A stretch of 64,000 nt of DNA from Dirofilaria immitis (Eukaryota; Nematoda; Chromadorea; Rhabditida; Onchocercidae). Both the position numbers and the translations under genes were made by a program. Location of the stretch: NCBI GenBank assembly GCA_024305405.1, contig JAKNDB010000096.1, positions 186,001 through 250,000 on the forward strand, given 5' to 3'. Of this stretch, positions 26,788-47,948 are shown piece by piece. Each line of letters starts with the position of its first letter. Position 1 is the first letter of the stretch. The notes beneath the pieces were generated by a model that saw only the letters and a list, made by a program, of their open reading frames with translations, did not search any database and was not told the DNA's origin.

Positions 26788-29700
26788 GCAATATGATAAA
26801 AAAGAGACGAAAATTTTGGTAGAAGAATAGTTTTTGTCTAACTAAACAAATGAATAATAAATTTCAAAGGAAAATAAAAAGCACCCCTGTGCATCAAGTG
26901 TAAGACAATTTGAAAGTGATATGTTTTCTGAAAAAAAAAAAAAGAAGACATGAAAAATTATAATTTCTATGAGCTGAAGAGAATAATATTTGAAAAACTG
27001 GAAGAGATATATTATTATTTGATGATTATGACGATGATAATGATAATGATGATGATGACGATGATGATGATGATAAAGATGATAACAAATATATTTTAGT
27101 AACAAAGTGAATTAAGAAAATATTATCGCAAAATTTTCTGCTTTCCTAAAAAAATTTTTTTTTTTAATAAATGAGCGATTAAGAGTGGAAATGTCGGAAA
27201 TTAAAAAAAAAAAGTTGACAAAAATGAGGAAAAAGGCCAATATTACGAAAGGATCCAAATCAAATTTTGTTAAATTACTTCCAAACAATTCAATTCTCAT
27301 TCACTAAGTTCGATCATTTATCATTTATTAAAATTTCGAGAATCTCAAGAGAAAAAAGAGAGAAAGAAAAGAAATAGAGCAAAGACAGACCACAGTATAC
27401 TTTATTCTCAAAGTTTCACAATGGAATATGTCCGCTGAAAGTTTAGCTGAAATGAATTAGTGAAAAGCACAAATTCTTCTCCTCATTTCTCCGATCTTTC
27501 CATCTTCCACTCTGCATTCTATATTTCTCACACTCAATGATTGGTCATAGTAATTCAAAATACATTCATTTCACAAACTTCACTTACCGTATCCATGTAG
27601 CATAGAAAAGAAGTTTAATTTGATATTATTATTACTAATCAACAAAATTAGACCTTGATAATTCATCAAATAGCTATTTTATAAAGAAATTACATTCAAC
27701 TAATGTGTACTAAATTTTTCATAATTTTAAATTAAAAACTATTGAAAAATTTCAATAAATTTGATAAAAATGTAAAAATTGACCAATTCAAATAACAAAA
27801 AAAAATTAAAGCATTGATTCAATATATTTGAATACGGTAGGATGTACTTCAACAAATTTCGTTCTCCTTTTCCTCCCTCTCTCTCCCTCTCTCTCTCCCT
27901 CTCTCCCCTTCTTCTTTTTCCTTTCTCATCAAAAAAACAAAAAAAAAAATTAAGTAGTTTTAATTCTTCATTTTCTTCATTTCCTTTGTTTTGAGAAGAA
28001 AAATGAAGTGAGAAAAGGGAAAGTGAGTGTGAAAAAAGAAAAATCTTTTTTCATTTTCTCGAAAATAAGAGAGGGAGGACGAAAGTGAGAAACAAAAAAA
28101 AGGAGGCGAGAGTGAAAAAAGAAAAGAAGAAGGCGAGAGTGAAACAAAATGGTAGAGTTAATATTATTCAATTTAAATGAATGAATGAATGATCAACAAA
28201 TAAAATAGAATACGAAAATGTAGAGAAAGAATGAAGAAAATATTACTTTAGAAAATAGTGACAATCTCATCTATTACTCTCCCTTCCTTCCTTTAAACAT
28301 TTCTTCTAATCATTAAATTTCTTAAAATACAAAAGCTTTATTTATGTAAATGAAATTAAAAATGCAATAATCGTTCGATGATAGTATGAAAGAGTAAAGT
28401 CGAGATGAGAAATAATTGACGAGATACAGTAAGGATCATTGTGTGTATGCACATGAAAAATTCAAATATTTTTTTGAAAGGAATGATTGAAAATGCGTTG
28501 TTTCCTGGAATGAAAAAAATATGGAAATCGGCAAAACGAAACGAAATTATTTGATAGTTAAGAAAAGTGAAAAGAAAAACAAAAAAGGAAGGGAAAAGAA
28601 ATTCAAATAGATAGATAAGATTACAAATGTGTAAAGAATATGTCAACCCCTCTTCTAAGCCCATCAAATAGACATATATATATATATACATATACAAATA
28701 CATATATATATATACTGGTAGTACTTCTCTCCTCATCCTTCTCACCATCATATCAAATATATCTCATACGAAATCCAATTGTCCGCTTCAAATTATAGCC
28801 TAATAAAAAGAATGAAGATATCGAAAGCTTTTTTTCTTAGCATGCATAGAAACAAACGTCCATTCGTTAAATTATTTGATGGCATAGAAATGTGGAAGAC
28901 AAAGGTCAAATGTCAACGATAACTGCAACCTGTATTGTAAAGACCACAATAAAATTGAATTTTAGTTACTTATGAGTTAATTGATGCTACAATGAAAATC
29001 TTTCAAGAAAAAAAACCACTATTATTACTGTTAGCATCAAGAAGTTCGACATCGAAAACAAATCCTGTAAAATGGAATTCGCGAGATCTCTGAACTATAA
29101 TACATACAAAAAGGCCTTGCATAATTATGAATAAAGCGAATATTTGTTTGTTTATTATCTCCTAAAATTATATCTACGGTGTTTTGAGGAAAATATTCCT
29201 TATATCCGCGAATAATCGGTGAAACATTCAATAAAAGAGCTACCGGTAATCGTTTTCTGTAGAATAATTTTTACATCCTCTATTCTACTGGTTAAGATAA
29301 TTCTCCATCTGCAAAGCAGCTTAGTCTGACCATCTGTCATTGTTCAAATCTTAAAAAAAAAAAAAAAAAAAAAACCCAAATTACGTTTTGCATCCTATAT
29401 GATTCACCAAGAAGACATAGAGATCATGATAATATTTAAAGCTGTTTCTAAATTGTTCCATTAAAAGAAAAGAAAAAACAAACTTCTTGCCTAAAAACAA
29501 TGACATTTATATAGTATTTCAAAACTTTTCGGAAAATTCAACAATGCAGTAAATATTACTTTCATACATATATGGTATAATATATAGTAATGAAAAGTAA
29601 TGGGAATGATGCATTGGGAAGAGAAATAAACAAACAAATAAATGACTGAGACGAAATCAACAATTGGCTAAATTTGGTATCATCAATGAGTAGTGAGTTT

Positions 29701-29794
29701 AGCCACGTATAACAGTAAAATTTATATACTAACTAATAGCGAAATGTATATAAAAGAAACTGGAAAATGTCAACAAAACGATGATCGGTTTAAT

Positions 29795-37690
<7,896 letters not shown>

Positions 37691-37943
37691 CTGAAGATAT
37701 ATTTGTATTTATGAATTATTGACGTGATTTATACGTGAATTATAAGTTGTTTATGTAAAGATATGGATATGGGAATGATATGATACAATTCCTAATGATA
37801 TAGAATGAATATCATAATTCGATTTACTCTTTTCTATATCTATAAATTATTGACGTAAATTTTAATGGTTTAATGTGAAGATGATAGAAGATGTGGTATT
37901 AGCAAAGAATGGCATGATGCGATACAAAACGAAATGATACTAT

Positions 37944-37999
37944 ACGATACGATACGATACGATGCGATGCGATGCGATGCGATGCGATGCGATGCGATG
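37944..37999. repeat. (GATAC)n(GATGC)n pentanucleotide array
   Basis: Consecutive CGATA units switch to CGATG units in one step, the pattern of a point change spread by slippage. Confidence 0.9.
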
Positions 38000-40540
38000 G
38001 ATGTGATACGATACGAAATAATATATAGTACGATAATTCTTTCCGGCACAAAGAATTCTATCACACAAATAGGACGATAACAACAAAACAACAACAACAA
38101 CAACAACAACAAGACAATGAAAGTGAAAGCTTTCAGTTTATATGGCTTTCTTCTATCTTCTAAACAAAGCAAGCTATCGAGGAGTAGTAGCAGTTTTATA
38201 GCTATCGAGATGTTAATAGTAGCTATCAATAGAAATAGCAGTAGTAGAAATAGTAGCAGTAGTAGTAGTAGTAGTAGTAGTAGTATCAAACAGTTGCTTG
38301 CGCAGATCACATGCAAATATCTAACAATGAGGTTGCACTACACGCACTCCCTATAACAAAATTCGCAGATGGTCGTCGTTGTCGTTACCATCCATTACTA
38401 AGTTATTCTATCTCATCGTCCGTCTTTGCGTACGTGTATGACGTGTATGTATGTATAGATATATGCGTATGTATATGTATGTGTGTATGTATATGTACGT
38501 GTATGTGTATGTTGCTTGTATTTATCTGTTCGCAAGAAACGGATAGGAACGAAATCGGAAATGTATGAAGCAGAAGCAGAAGCAGAAGCAGAAAGAAGCG
38601 AAACATCCGGTGTATGCTGAGAGAATATACTTTAATACTTTAACCCTCCTCCTCTCATCCAACATTACCACCATCACTACCACCACCATCATCATCATCA
38701 TCATCGTCATCATCATCATCATCACCACCACCACTACCTCCTCCTTCATTTCGTACTACTTCTACTATTACCTCCGCCTTCACCTCCTCCTCTTTCCCTC
38801 CCCGCCGCCCTCGATATCCTCCCCGTCGTTTGGGATAAGAATATCCAAAAATTGATGTGATATGGGCGTGCTATCAGTAACTAACTACTATATATCTCCA
38901 CCTTCAAACTTTCTTTGTTCAAAAAGCAAAACCGCTAAAGGATACATACATATCATCATATCATTATCATCATCATCTTCCTCCTCCTTCTCCTCCTTCT
39001 CCTCCTTCTCCTCCTCCTTCTCCTCCTCCTCCTCCTCCTCTTCCTCCGCAATCTTTTAATTTTCTGGCTCTTCAAGTAAAAGCGGGTAGTAATAATAATA
39101 ATAGTAATAGTAGTAGTAGTAATAGTAATAGTAGTAGCAGTAGTAGTAGCAGCAGCTATAGCTGGTCATATTTTGCAATTTCCTGACCTTTAGGCTTAAT
39201 AGTTCTCTGCCCTTGTCAACTTTTGCTCATGCTGCCCTTCTTAACTTGGCCATTTATTGTTAGCCTATTCTCGTACCCTCTCCATTCTTGCCATTTTAGA
39301 TGAGATTATAAGTCTAACGAAACCAAGTAGCAACTACGGTAACTACCACCTGCTTCCTTACCAAATCTTTCCGTCTGCCCTTCTCTAAATTTCCTTTTGC
39401 AAAATAATCATCGTAGTAACTGTCTAGATAATCTGTTCGATGTATTAAACGTATACAGTCATTCTATTTCAATTGACCTTTAACCTTTCAACTCTTAAAC
39501 TTCATACATGCATTAGGAAATGTATTAACAAATTTTATAAAGCAATAAATGCATGCATAGATAAAATTTACATATGTAGAAAATGCAATTTCCGCATTTT
39601 AAAAGAGATGTAAATGAACTATTGAGAATTAACTGAAAAAGCTTATAATATTGCTAGGCCAATGTAATTGCTTGTTTCTTGGCTGCTAATTGTTAGAAGA
39701 ACTTTTGGCTAAGCTATACATTGTCCAAATTTTCTTTAATTATAGCTGACTAATTTGTTGTTTGGCTATGCCATGAAACTATTCCATTGCTTTTACTTAT
39801 AAATAACTTAAATTAAATAATAGTAGTCGATTTCTGTCATAAATTCATTCTCATATTATCATTTCCATTTGAATGATACTATCAATCATTTCCATTTGAA
39901 TGATATTATGATCAAATCATATTTATTTATGATAAATTAGACAGTTGAAAAATAATAGAATTTCAATGTTTAATCAACAAATTAAAAAAAGTTGCAAATT
40001 AAATAAACTTTTTTTTAATTTTTAAGAAAAATTTCAAGTCAAACATTTCGAAATAGAAAATTAAACTTCAACCGAAATGAATTAATTTGTTAAATTTCCT
40101 AAAAAAGAAGAAAGGTTTAAATTCCTGAATTATTCTTTCTTCTTCCATCTTCGTAAACTTTTTGTTTAGACAGATTTTTTTTTCATTCTTTCTATTTATT
40201 GATATAAAATATAATAAAAGATATATTAAATTATCATTAAAAAAAAATTATGAAATGATATGCAAAATTCCGCTGGAAACAAATGCTGAATTGCTGATTT
40301 ATATAATTAATAATTAGAAATTCTTAGAGTTCGCACTCTTAGCACTATTCTATGATTTCGAATCGATCTCGAGATTGCTAGACAGTTTTAATCTCGACGT
40401 TGCTAAATGATTTCTTTAATTATCAAATCTATTTAATACATATTAAATAAATCTACTATGGCATTGTGCAATTTTAAAATGAGAATTGATTACTGGAACT
40501 AAATTCTATTTTGCTAAAAAAAAAAAAATAAGCAAAATTA

Positions 40541-40652
40541 ATCAAAAATTATTTAATCGGCGAAATAAAAAAGCCCAGAAAAAATATGAATAAAAAAAAT
40601 CAAAAATTATCTAATCGGCGAAATAAAAGAGCCTAGAAAAGTATGAATAAAA
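40541..40652. repeat. 58-bp direct tandem duplication, diverged
   Basis: Two copies starting ATCAAAAATTAT and carrying AATCGGCGAAATAAAA and GCC-AGAAAA, differing by a few substitutions and A-run lengths. Confidence 0.8.
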
Positions 40653-40925
40653 TAGCCTTATGATTGAGCTAATAGAAAAGAATTTGATCTAAATTGTTAA
40701 TATTTTCATGCCAATTATATAGATCTTATTTGTTTAAAAAAAAAAATATTTGATGCGCTTCAGTTGCTTAGCAGCATGTGAAATTAAAATTTGGCTAAAT
40801 AAATTATATACCATAAATTTAAATTATATACTATAAATTCAAATTATATACTGAAAAATTTAAAAAGATAGTATTTAAAAAATTTCTAATAGTTAGCAAA
40901 AAAATTTATCAAGAATGGATAAATA

Positions 40926-41015
40926 ATGAAATGAAATGAAATGGGATTGGAATGGATTGGAATGGAATGGAATGGATTGGATTGGATTGGAATGGATTGG
41001 ATTGGAATGGATTGA
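40926..41015. repeat. (GGAAT)(GGATT) pentanucleotide array
   Basis: ATGAA units change to GGATT and GGAAT units mixed without strict order. The GGAAT unit resembles satellite pentamers of other animals by chance. Confidence 0.9.
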
Positions 41016-42925
41016 AAATGATTTCGAAAGAGTTAAAATGCGGTATGATGCGACAACGGCAGCAGCTGGTGAATTGTCGTCGTTGTCGTTGCCGTCACTC
41101 GTGGTCGTCGCCGTCGTGATCGCCGTCGTGGTTGTCATCATTATCATCGTCACTATCGTCGTATAATCAAGCAAGTAAAGTAGAAGATATCCCCGCTAGT
41201 ATATATGTATATATAAGAGTTGAGAGCAGATGTTCCAAAAGAAGGGAAGATTTTGGAGGACATGTTCATATGTGACACTCAACTTTCATACATTTACTTC
41301 CATCTTCTCCTCCTCCTCTTTCTCCTCCTCCTACTCCTCCTTCTACTCCTCCTACTGCCATTTTTGGCCATGTTTTCAGGATAGATTCATTCATCATACC
41401 GCCTAATCAGCTAATCATTGATTAAAGAATCAATTCGACTGATAATCACCCACTTATCATACATTTTAGAATGTGAAAGTCGACTTCAGACTCAGATTCT
41501 AAATCGGATTCTGAATAAAAATATTATTGCAAATTTTCGTTTCTTTTTTTTCAGTTTTAAATTATCTTCTCACTTCAACATGATACAAATGAAATATAAC
41601 TAATGGGAAAAATATGAATTATTGGTCTTATGAAAATTTTCAAATTGATTATTTCTTGACTTCATCCTCTATCAAGAAACTAATCACGCGATAAAAATAT
41701 GCTTAATTTAGAAGTAAATGTCGCAAATTGCGCATTTGGCTAGCATTTATAGCCATAAAAGTTTTTCTTTATGTCTTTATATCCTGGACATATTTTCATT
41801 TCGATTTATATGTGTACTTTTTTTTTAGGCTTAAAGAGAAATTTTACTTATTTTCTTTGTCAACATGATAAGAATATAATTTATAAACATGAAGAGATCA
41901 AGCTTTTATTTGGGCTATAAATTTTGTTTATAAAATGCTAATATTGAAAAAAAGTCATACTTTATGCTAAAGCTTAAGCCAAAAGCTAGAAGTATAACTC
42001 GATAAATATCACTGATAATCATTTTTGGCATCATTTTTATTTAACCCTAAATAAGTTGCTATTTTTTTATTTAGCTGTATTTTTATTAAATATTACCAAA
42101 TATGGCTAAAGATGTTTTATATTATGAATATATGTTAAATGTTAGTATTGAAATTTTTGATAAAAATTTTGAAAAATAATTTATCAGCTAAAAAATTCCA
42201 ATAATTTTATAATTAAGATAAAGTATATTTGTAAAAAAATGAAGCTATGTGATTACTGAATAAATAAATAATGTATTTTTAAAGTACCATAATCCAATTT
42301 AGAGTTTTGTAATGGATAACAATTTTAAACAATTTCCAATTACGGTAGAAAAAAATCAGAAGTTACGGTGAAGTAGCAAATATAGTAGGTAGGTAATAAT
42401 TTTACTAATGATCGAATTATAATTAGCATCATGACCATTTTTAATGTCACATAAAATAATCGATCAAGTACGTGGTGACCTTTTGATCTTATTTATATAT
42501 ATGTATACAATTATCAACTTTTCAATGAATCCCATTTCTTTATTAACATGATAAAAGTTCCTCTTATCATGTTCAATATCATGACATGTTAAAACGTGAT
42601 ATGAAGCTTTAGAAACGTGTAACAGGATACGTAAGTGAATGGTAAATAAGGAATTTTTGAAGAAAAGAAGTCAACAATCTCATCAGATAATAAGTTCGAA
42701 AAAAAAAACGTTTGTCAAGAGTGTCAAAATGTTCCGTGTCATATGGTCGAGAATGGATATGAAATTGGATACAAATAAAATTGGACAACATTTGTTCATT
42801 GAGTACATTACTTTTGCTCAATAAAGTTGATTAGATTAGAAGGATGAGAAAGACTTCTGTTTTATTGTATCACAATGATTCTACTGAAATTTGAGACAAT
42901 AATGATAGCGACAACAAAATTAATG

Positions 42926-43073
42926 CTATACATTAAGCTGACAATATGGATTATGATGATGATGACGATGATGATGATGACAATGATAATGAAGATAACA
43001 ATGATTATGGCTATACATTAAGCTGACAATATGGATTATGATGTTGATGATGATGATGATGATGATGACAATA
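42926..43073. repeat. Two copies of a 34-bp block plus GAT tract, 84 bp apart
   Basis: The block starting GCTATACATTAAGCTGACAA is repeated at about 43010, each copy running directly into a GATGAT array. Confidence 0.9.
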
Positions 43074-45133
43074 ATGCAACCAATAACGGATTAATTATAC
43101 TTATGTTGACATTATTAGCAACAATGATGATAATATATGATGAAAATATTGCTATTTGTAATAATATATAGAAATTATCGCTGAAATCAAGAATTTCTCA
43201 AACTATTTCTGAATTTTACGTGATACGTGATACGTGATAAGTGAATTATTATGGAAATAAAAAATATTCTAAATTATTATTAAAATTAGTTATACTTACC
43301 ATCATTGGAGAATATCTAGGAATTAAAACAGTCATAAATTTAAGAAACAATCTTTTATTGATGTTTTAACGGTAAAACGATAGATGATTTGAGCGTAATA
43401 ATTGATGATAAAGGTCGATGATGACATGATTAGTGATAGTTGTGACAAACTATAATGATAAAAATTGGCTTATGATAGAATTATCAAAAGATTAATTATT
43501 AATTCATTACAAAACAAATCAATGTCTCATTTTACAATACTTTAAAAATAATAATTAATTAATTTCTTATTCAATATTTTAAATTTACTAATTTGAATAT
43601 TTAATTTCATTTCTTTGATCATAAATCTTGACAAAATATCGAAAATGCAAATGTTGAAATTAAATAAAAGAAATGATGAATGTTGAATTTCATTAATGGA
43701 ATTCTTAAAAATTATTTTAATTAAAATTTGAAATTAATTCTTTTTTTTTGTCTCATAAAATTACTGAATTAATTAATAGAAGGGTGTATATGAAGAATGG
43801 ACGAAAGAAAATGAAATAAAATAAAATAAGTTTGTTAGTTTAACAAGTTTATAAAGTTTCGCTTCTGATAAGATAACAAAAATGATTAGAGCTTATCAGG
43901 TAAAAAGCATACTGGAATGAATGAAATGAATTATATATTAAGATAATGATAGATGATTGTATTTAAAACGATTTCTTAGAATAATTTTTGTTGATTGTTA
44001 CAACAGATTGTTGAAATTAATAAATCTATATATCTATTCGCCAGATGGGCTAAATTTTGTTCGAAATTCAAATTTAAAAATTAATTTCTTCAAAAATTTA
44101 CATTTTTATAATAATATAAAGTAAGTCAGTAAGAAAATATAAAACATATATAGATGTGACAAATGTTTAAAGCAATAATTAAACAATCAAAATTTGAATT
44201 TAAAATAAAATCTGCAACAGGCAAACCATATGTTATCCATATTAGATTGCATGCTGTTTGTCTATCTCGTCGAGAATCTGAATCTCCATCATCATCATCA
44301 TCTATATGTATGTGTGCATGTGTGTATGTGTGTATATATACATGCATGCATGCATACATGCATGCATGTATTTCCGATATATATGATTGCTTGCATTGAA
44401 TCAGTTAATATTATATATTGTTTCAAATTTTCGATTATTTGAAATCAATGGGCTAATAATTTTGATCTCTTTGATTATATTTCAATCAATGCTTGGCTTC
44501 TTTTTTTTCTTTTGATCTTCACAAAAAAAGTAAAAAAATCCTTGGCTTCAAATGATATGAATTATTAATTGTTATATGAAAATAATTCGTAATTAAAAAT
44601 AAATAATCAATAGAAATCAGAAAAAAATATTTTATTTAAAAGGAATTAAAAAACGATTAAATTTGATTTAATTAAAAATCTATTATTTATTTCCATTGAT
44701 TTTATCGTTTATTTAATTGTTTGATTTATTTAGTAATTAAATATAATTATTTCAATTATTTTAAATATTACTGTATTTTTGCATTTATCTATTTCATATC
44801 CTCCAGAGAATAATCGAAATTCTGCTCAAATTTGTCCATCCATTTATTTGACTAAGTTTTTAAAAAATAGCTCAAATAATAAGATGATAGATATATATAT
44901 ACATATATATATAAGAAGTTAATTATGATAATGAATTTGATAATATAGAAGTAGGTAATCAGATATCATGTCCATCCTATCTTCACTAATATAAACAATA
45001 TAATAACTATTCTCGAAATGCTTATGTCATATCACACCTGTCATTCGTTAAGTTGTATTAATCTTACTGTTACCTGGATAATAACCCTCTTCAACTACTC
45101 AAGTCAAAAAGCCAAGAAGTAAATTTATGCTAA

Positions 45134-45365
45134 TACACACATTTACATATATACCATAAGTATGCACACTCAGACATATATAAATAAATACACAAAAACA
45201 TACAGACACATACAAACACACACAGACACACCCCACACACACCCCACACACACACACACACACATACACACACACACGCATAAACATACAGACACATATA
45301 CAGATAGATGCACACACGCACACACACATATACATGTACATACATACATACATACATCCATACAA
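45134..45365. repeat. (CA)n-rich array
   Basis: ACAC, ACAGAC and ACATAC tracts. They generate a long Thr/His-rich frame on the + strand and a Cys/Val-rich frame on the - strand, neither a gene. Confidence 0.95.
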
Positions 45366-46560
45366 AATACACGTATAATTAATCATACCCAGGCATATAA
45401 CAAACAAGCATATACACATGTTCATACAAAATACACGCATAATTACACGCACGTACATTTTTATTCCCACACGTCAACATTCACGCCATACAGATTAAGC
45501 TGTATCAGCAAAACACCTACACAAAATACATACCGCCCACACATTCACCCACAGATTGCATATTTATTTATATTTTCGAGAGTAGCAGAAGCATTTCGTA
45601 TTTGTCGGACTGTATATCATTTACATAGTGAAACAAACGAAAGCAGATGGTATGTGGATGAGTGGGCGACGATATATGACTGATATGACCTCTCGGGATG
45701 ATTATATAGTAATAGTAGTAGTAGGAGGAGGAGTGGGAGTGGTAGGAGTAGGAGTAGGAAGGAGTAGGAGTAGGAATAGGAGTAGGAGTAGGAGTAATTG
45801 TGATAATGGGATGAATATACATATAAAATTAGTAATTTAATTTTGATTTTTGCATATATTAAATTTAAAATATTTTCTACGAATTATTAACATATCATAT
45901 AAAATTTGAAATGGATTTTGATTATTAAATATAAATTTGAATTCTTATTTCAAATTAATATTAACTATATTATTATATAATAAATTATTAATTTTAAAAA
46001 TTTAAATTTTATTGAAAAATAAAAATCTCGAGAATTATTTTGGAAAAGAGATGAAATAAACAATAGCAATAGTAATTTATAATGAAGCATATTCAGTAAT
46101 GAATTAATTTTTAATTGAATATTCATCGAATACTTTGAAGTTGAAGTCGAGACTTAAAGTTCCTATCGACAAAATTACTTATTTGTATAGCAGTATTTTA
46201 TGAATAGCATTTTCAAATATTAACAATTTTTTGGAAAAGAATTCCTGGGACTTAATAACCTCATTTATGGAATGCGATCAAAATTCTCTGATTAAAAATT
46301 AGGACACGAGAGAAGTTAATTAAGCCTAGGCTAATTTATTGCTCGCATATAGTGTAATTTCAATGAATAAAAATTATCTTGATACTTTAGATTTATTCTA
46401 AAAAAAAAAAGATTTGCTATACTTTTATCATATCAAATTATAAATTCTATTAAGAAAAAAATTAAAAAAATAAAAGACAAAATTAACACATAAATGATCT
46501 ATAGAAATTGCGTAACGCACGTAATGGCCTGAAAAAATTGAAGATTAAATTTTAATCATT

Positions 46561-46765
46561 TTAGGCTAATAACCAATTCTTGAATCTTCATTTACCGTAG
46601 GACTTTACTCCTTCCTTGTATGATTCCAAAAGTGACTTCGGATAGCTAATATATCTAGTCTTTACTGTAAACGTATTATTTTTCAAGTTAATAGCCAAAT
46701 TCTTGAACTTTCACTTGTTCTAAGACTTTATGCCATCTTTTACATGATTCCAAGAATGAGATAAT
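46561..46765. repeat. Diverged direct duplication of an ~80-bp unit
   Basis: The copies 46561-46640 and 46688-46765 share AATTCTTGAA, then TTCA/TTTCA, GACTTTA and ATGATTCCAA in the same order. This is an old tandem duplication of unknown nature. Confidence 0.6.
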
Positions 46766-46905
46766 ATCAAATTGCTGCTAGTAAATATGATATAAACATC
46801 ATTATAAACTTATCATTTACTAATAAGTAGGTATGAATTAAGGAGAAAAGGAGAAGTTTGAAATGGAATGATAGATTAGTTTCATGTCTGAAATAAAGTA
46901 AATAC

Positions 46906-47948
46906 TGCATCTGAAGTTGACATTTTCGAAGAAGGTTGAAGATGGGTTTCTGCTGCTGTTGTTACTACATTTTGGCTTCTAAAATATTTTCTCATTTCAA
47001 ACAGTAGTCTGAGAGATGAATAAGGAAAAAAGAAAAAAAACGAAGAAAGAAAAGTACAATTTGTGATTCGTCAGGGCAATGCTCTCTTTTTCATTTTCCC
47101 ATCTATATAATCAGCCTGAAATAAATGAACAATCGGTGCAAGGCCAGGGCTATATACTTTGTATCTTTTCATCTTTATGCAATAACTTTCAAAAAAGAGC
47201 CCAGATATCTAGAGAAGGAGGGAAGTGAGGATCCATTACTATTTAGCTGTTTTTTTCCAGAAACTTGAAAAGTACTCCTTATTCATTCACCATAACAACG
47301 AACACTTTTCTCATTTCAGCCAAATAGTTTTATTTAATTCAGCAAAAGAATTAAAGGTGAAAAAGATGAATAAATGAATGGATTAATAAAATGAAAATAT
47401 TCTTAAAATCAATTTTAGGTTTTGAAATTAATTTCTTATTGATAAAATTTCAAGATGATAAGAAGATGATACAGGCGATTTATATCGATCGAAAGAAGAT
47501 AGAGCTTATCGAAAAGATGTACCAATACAATTTATGGCATGGAAATTAATTGAAGATGATGATTTATATCGATTGGAAAGAGATAGAACTTGTCGAAGAG
47601 GTATATTATATAATTTAATTATGTAAAGACTAATTTTATTTATAGGTATTTATTTTAAAAAATTTGAATCAAAAGTTTTCATTTATGAATTAGTAGCAAA
47701 TCATGTGTAAATATGTGTAAGTATAACATGTGTAAATATATTAATCCTATGAATTTACATCATAATATTAAATCTATGAATACCTTACTCATGGTCAATA
47801 ATATTATTCTAATATAGTGAAAGGATGATAATTAGAAGATGAAGAGTTCTTACTTCCTGGATTGTTTATTCAAATTGACGGAATTGTCATCTTCAGATAT
47901 CTTGTTGACAAGTACATAAATTTGGTCTAACTTTATTGCGTAGTGCAT
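46906..47948 (-). CDS. Candidate 5' coding exons of the MYT1-type gene
   Basis: An ATG at 47948 opens 95 bp ending at a strong donor (GGAA|GTAAGA, last base 47854; phase 2). An acceptor (TTTTAG) leads into 46978-46906, which starts in the needed phase and ends at GCA|GTATTT (phase 0). The joined 56 residues begin MHYAIKLDQIYVL and end SSKMSTSDA, with acidic and Ser/Thr-rich composition like the first sure exon of the transcription factor, which lies downstream on the same strand. The chance that start, donor, acceptor and phase all agree is modest but not negligible. The link to the exon at 37690 is not in phase, so another exon or alternative promoter is implied. The pair could be a separate gene. 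Confidence 0.4.

Larger units (their letters stand above)
37691..46905. other. Microsatellite-dense presumed intron/regulatory region of the MYT1-type gene
   Basis: No exon is seen in these 9.2 kb. The region contains at least ten simple-sequence tracts: GATAC/GATGC at 37944-37999, AAC at 38083-38113, AGT at 38236-38284, GTAT at 38430-38515, ATC/ACC at 38668-38760, TCC at 38975-39050, AGT at 39089-39155, GGAATGGATT at 40926-41015, TCC at 41300-41360, CA at 45134-45365 and GTAGGA at 45700-45797. If the 5' exons at 46.9-47.9 kb are right this is one large intron; otherwise it is promoter-proximal intergenic DNA. Confidence 0.6.

Noticed and set aside
29037..29231. 64-codon frame on the - strand downstream of the MYT1-type gene
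   Set aside because: No family resemblance, no clear splice sites and a position in the expected 3' UTR; kept only as a note.
45162..45683. 173-codon Thr/His-rich frame
   Set aside because: Translation of the CA-rich array; no splice structure or domain.
46561..46640. Exon-like frame (LSEVTFG...) with acceptor and donor on the - strand
   Set aside because: The second copy of the same duplicated unit does not keep the frame, so it behaves as a non-coding repeat.
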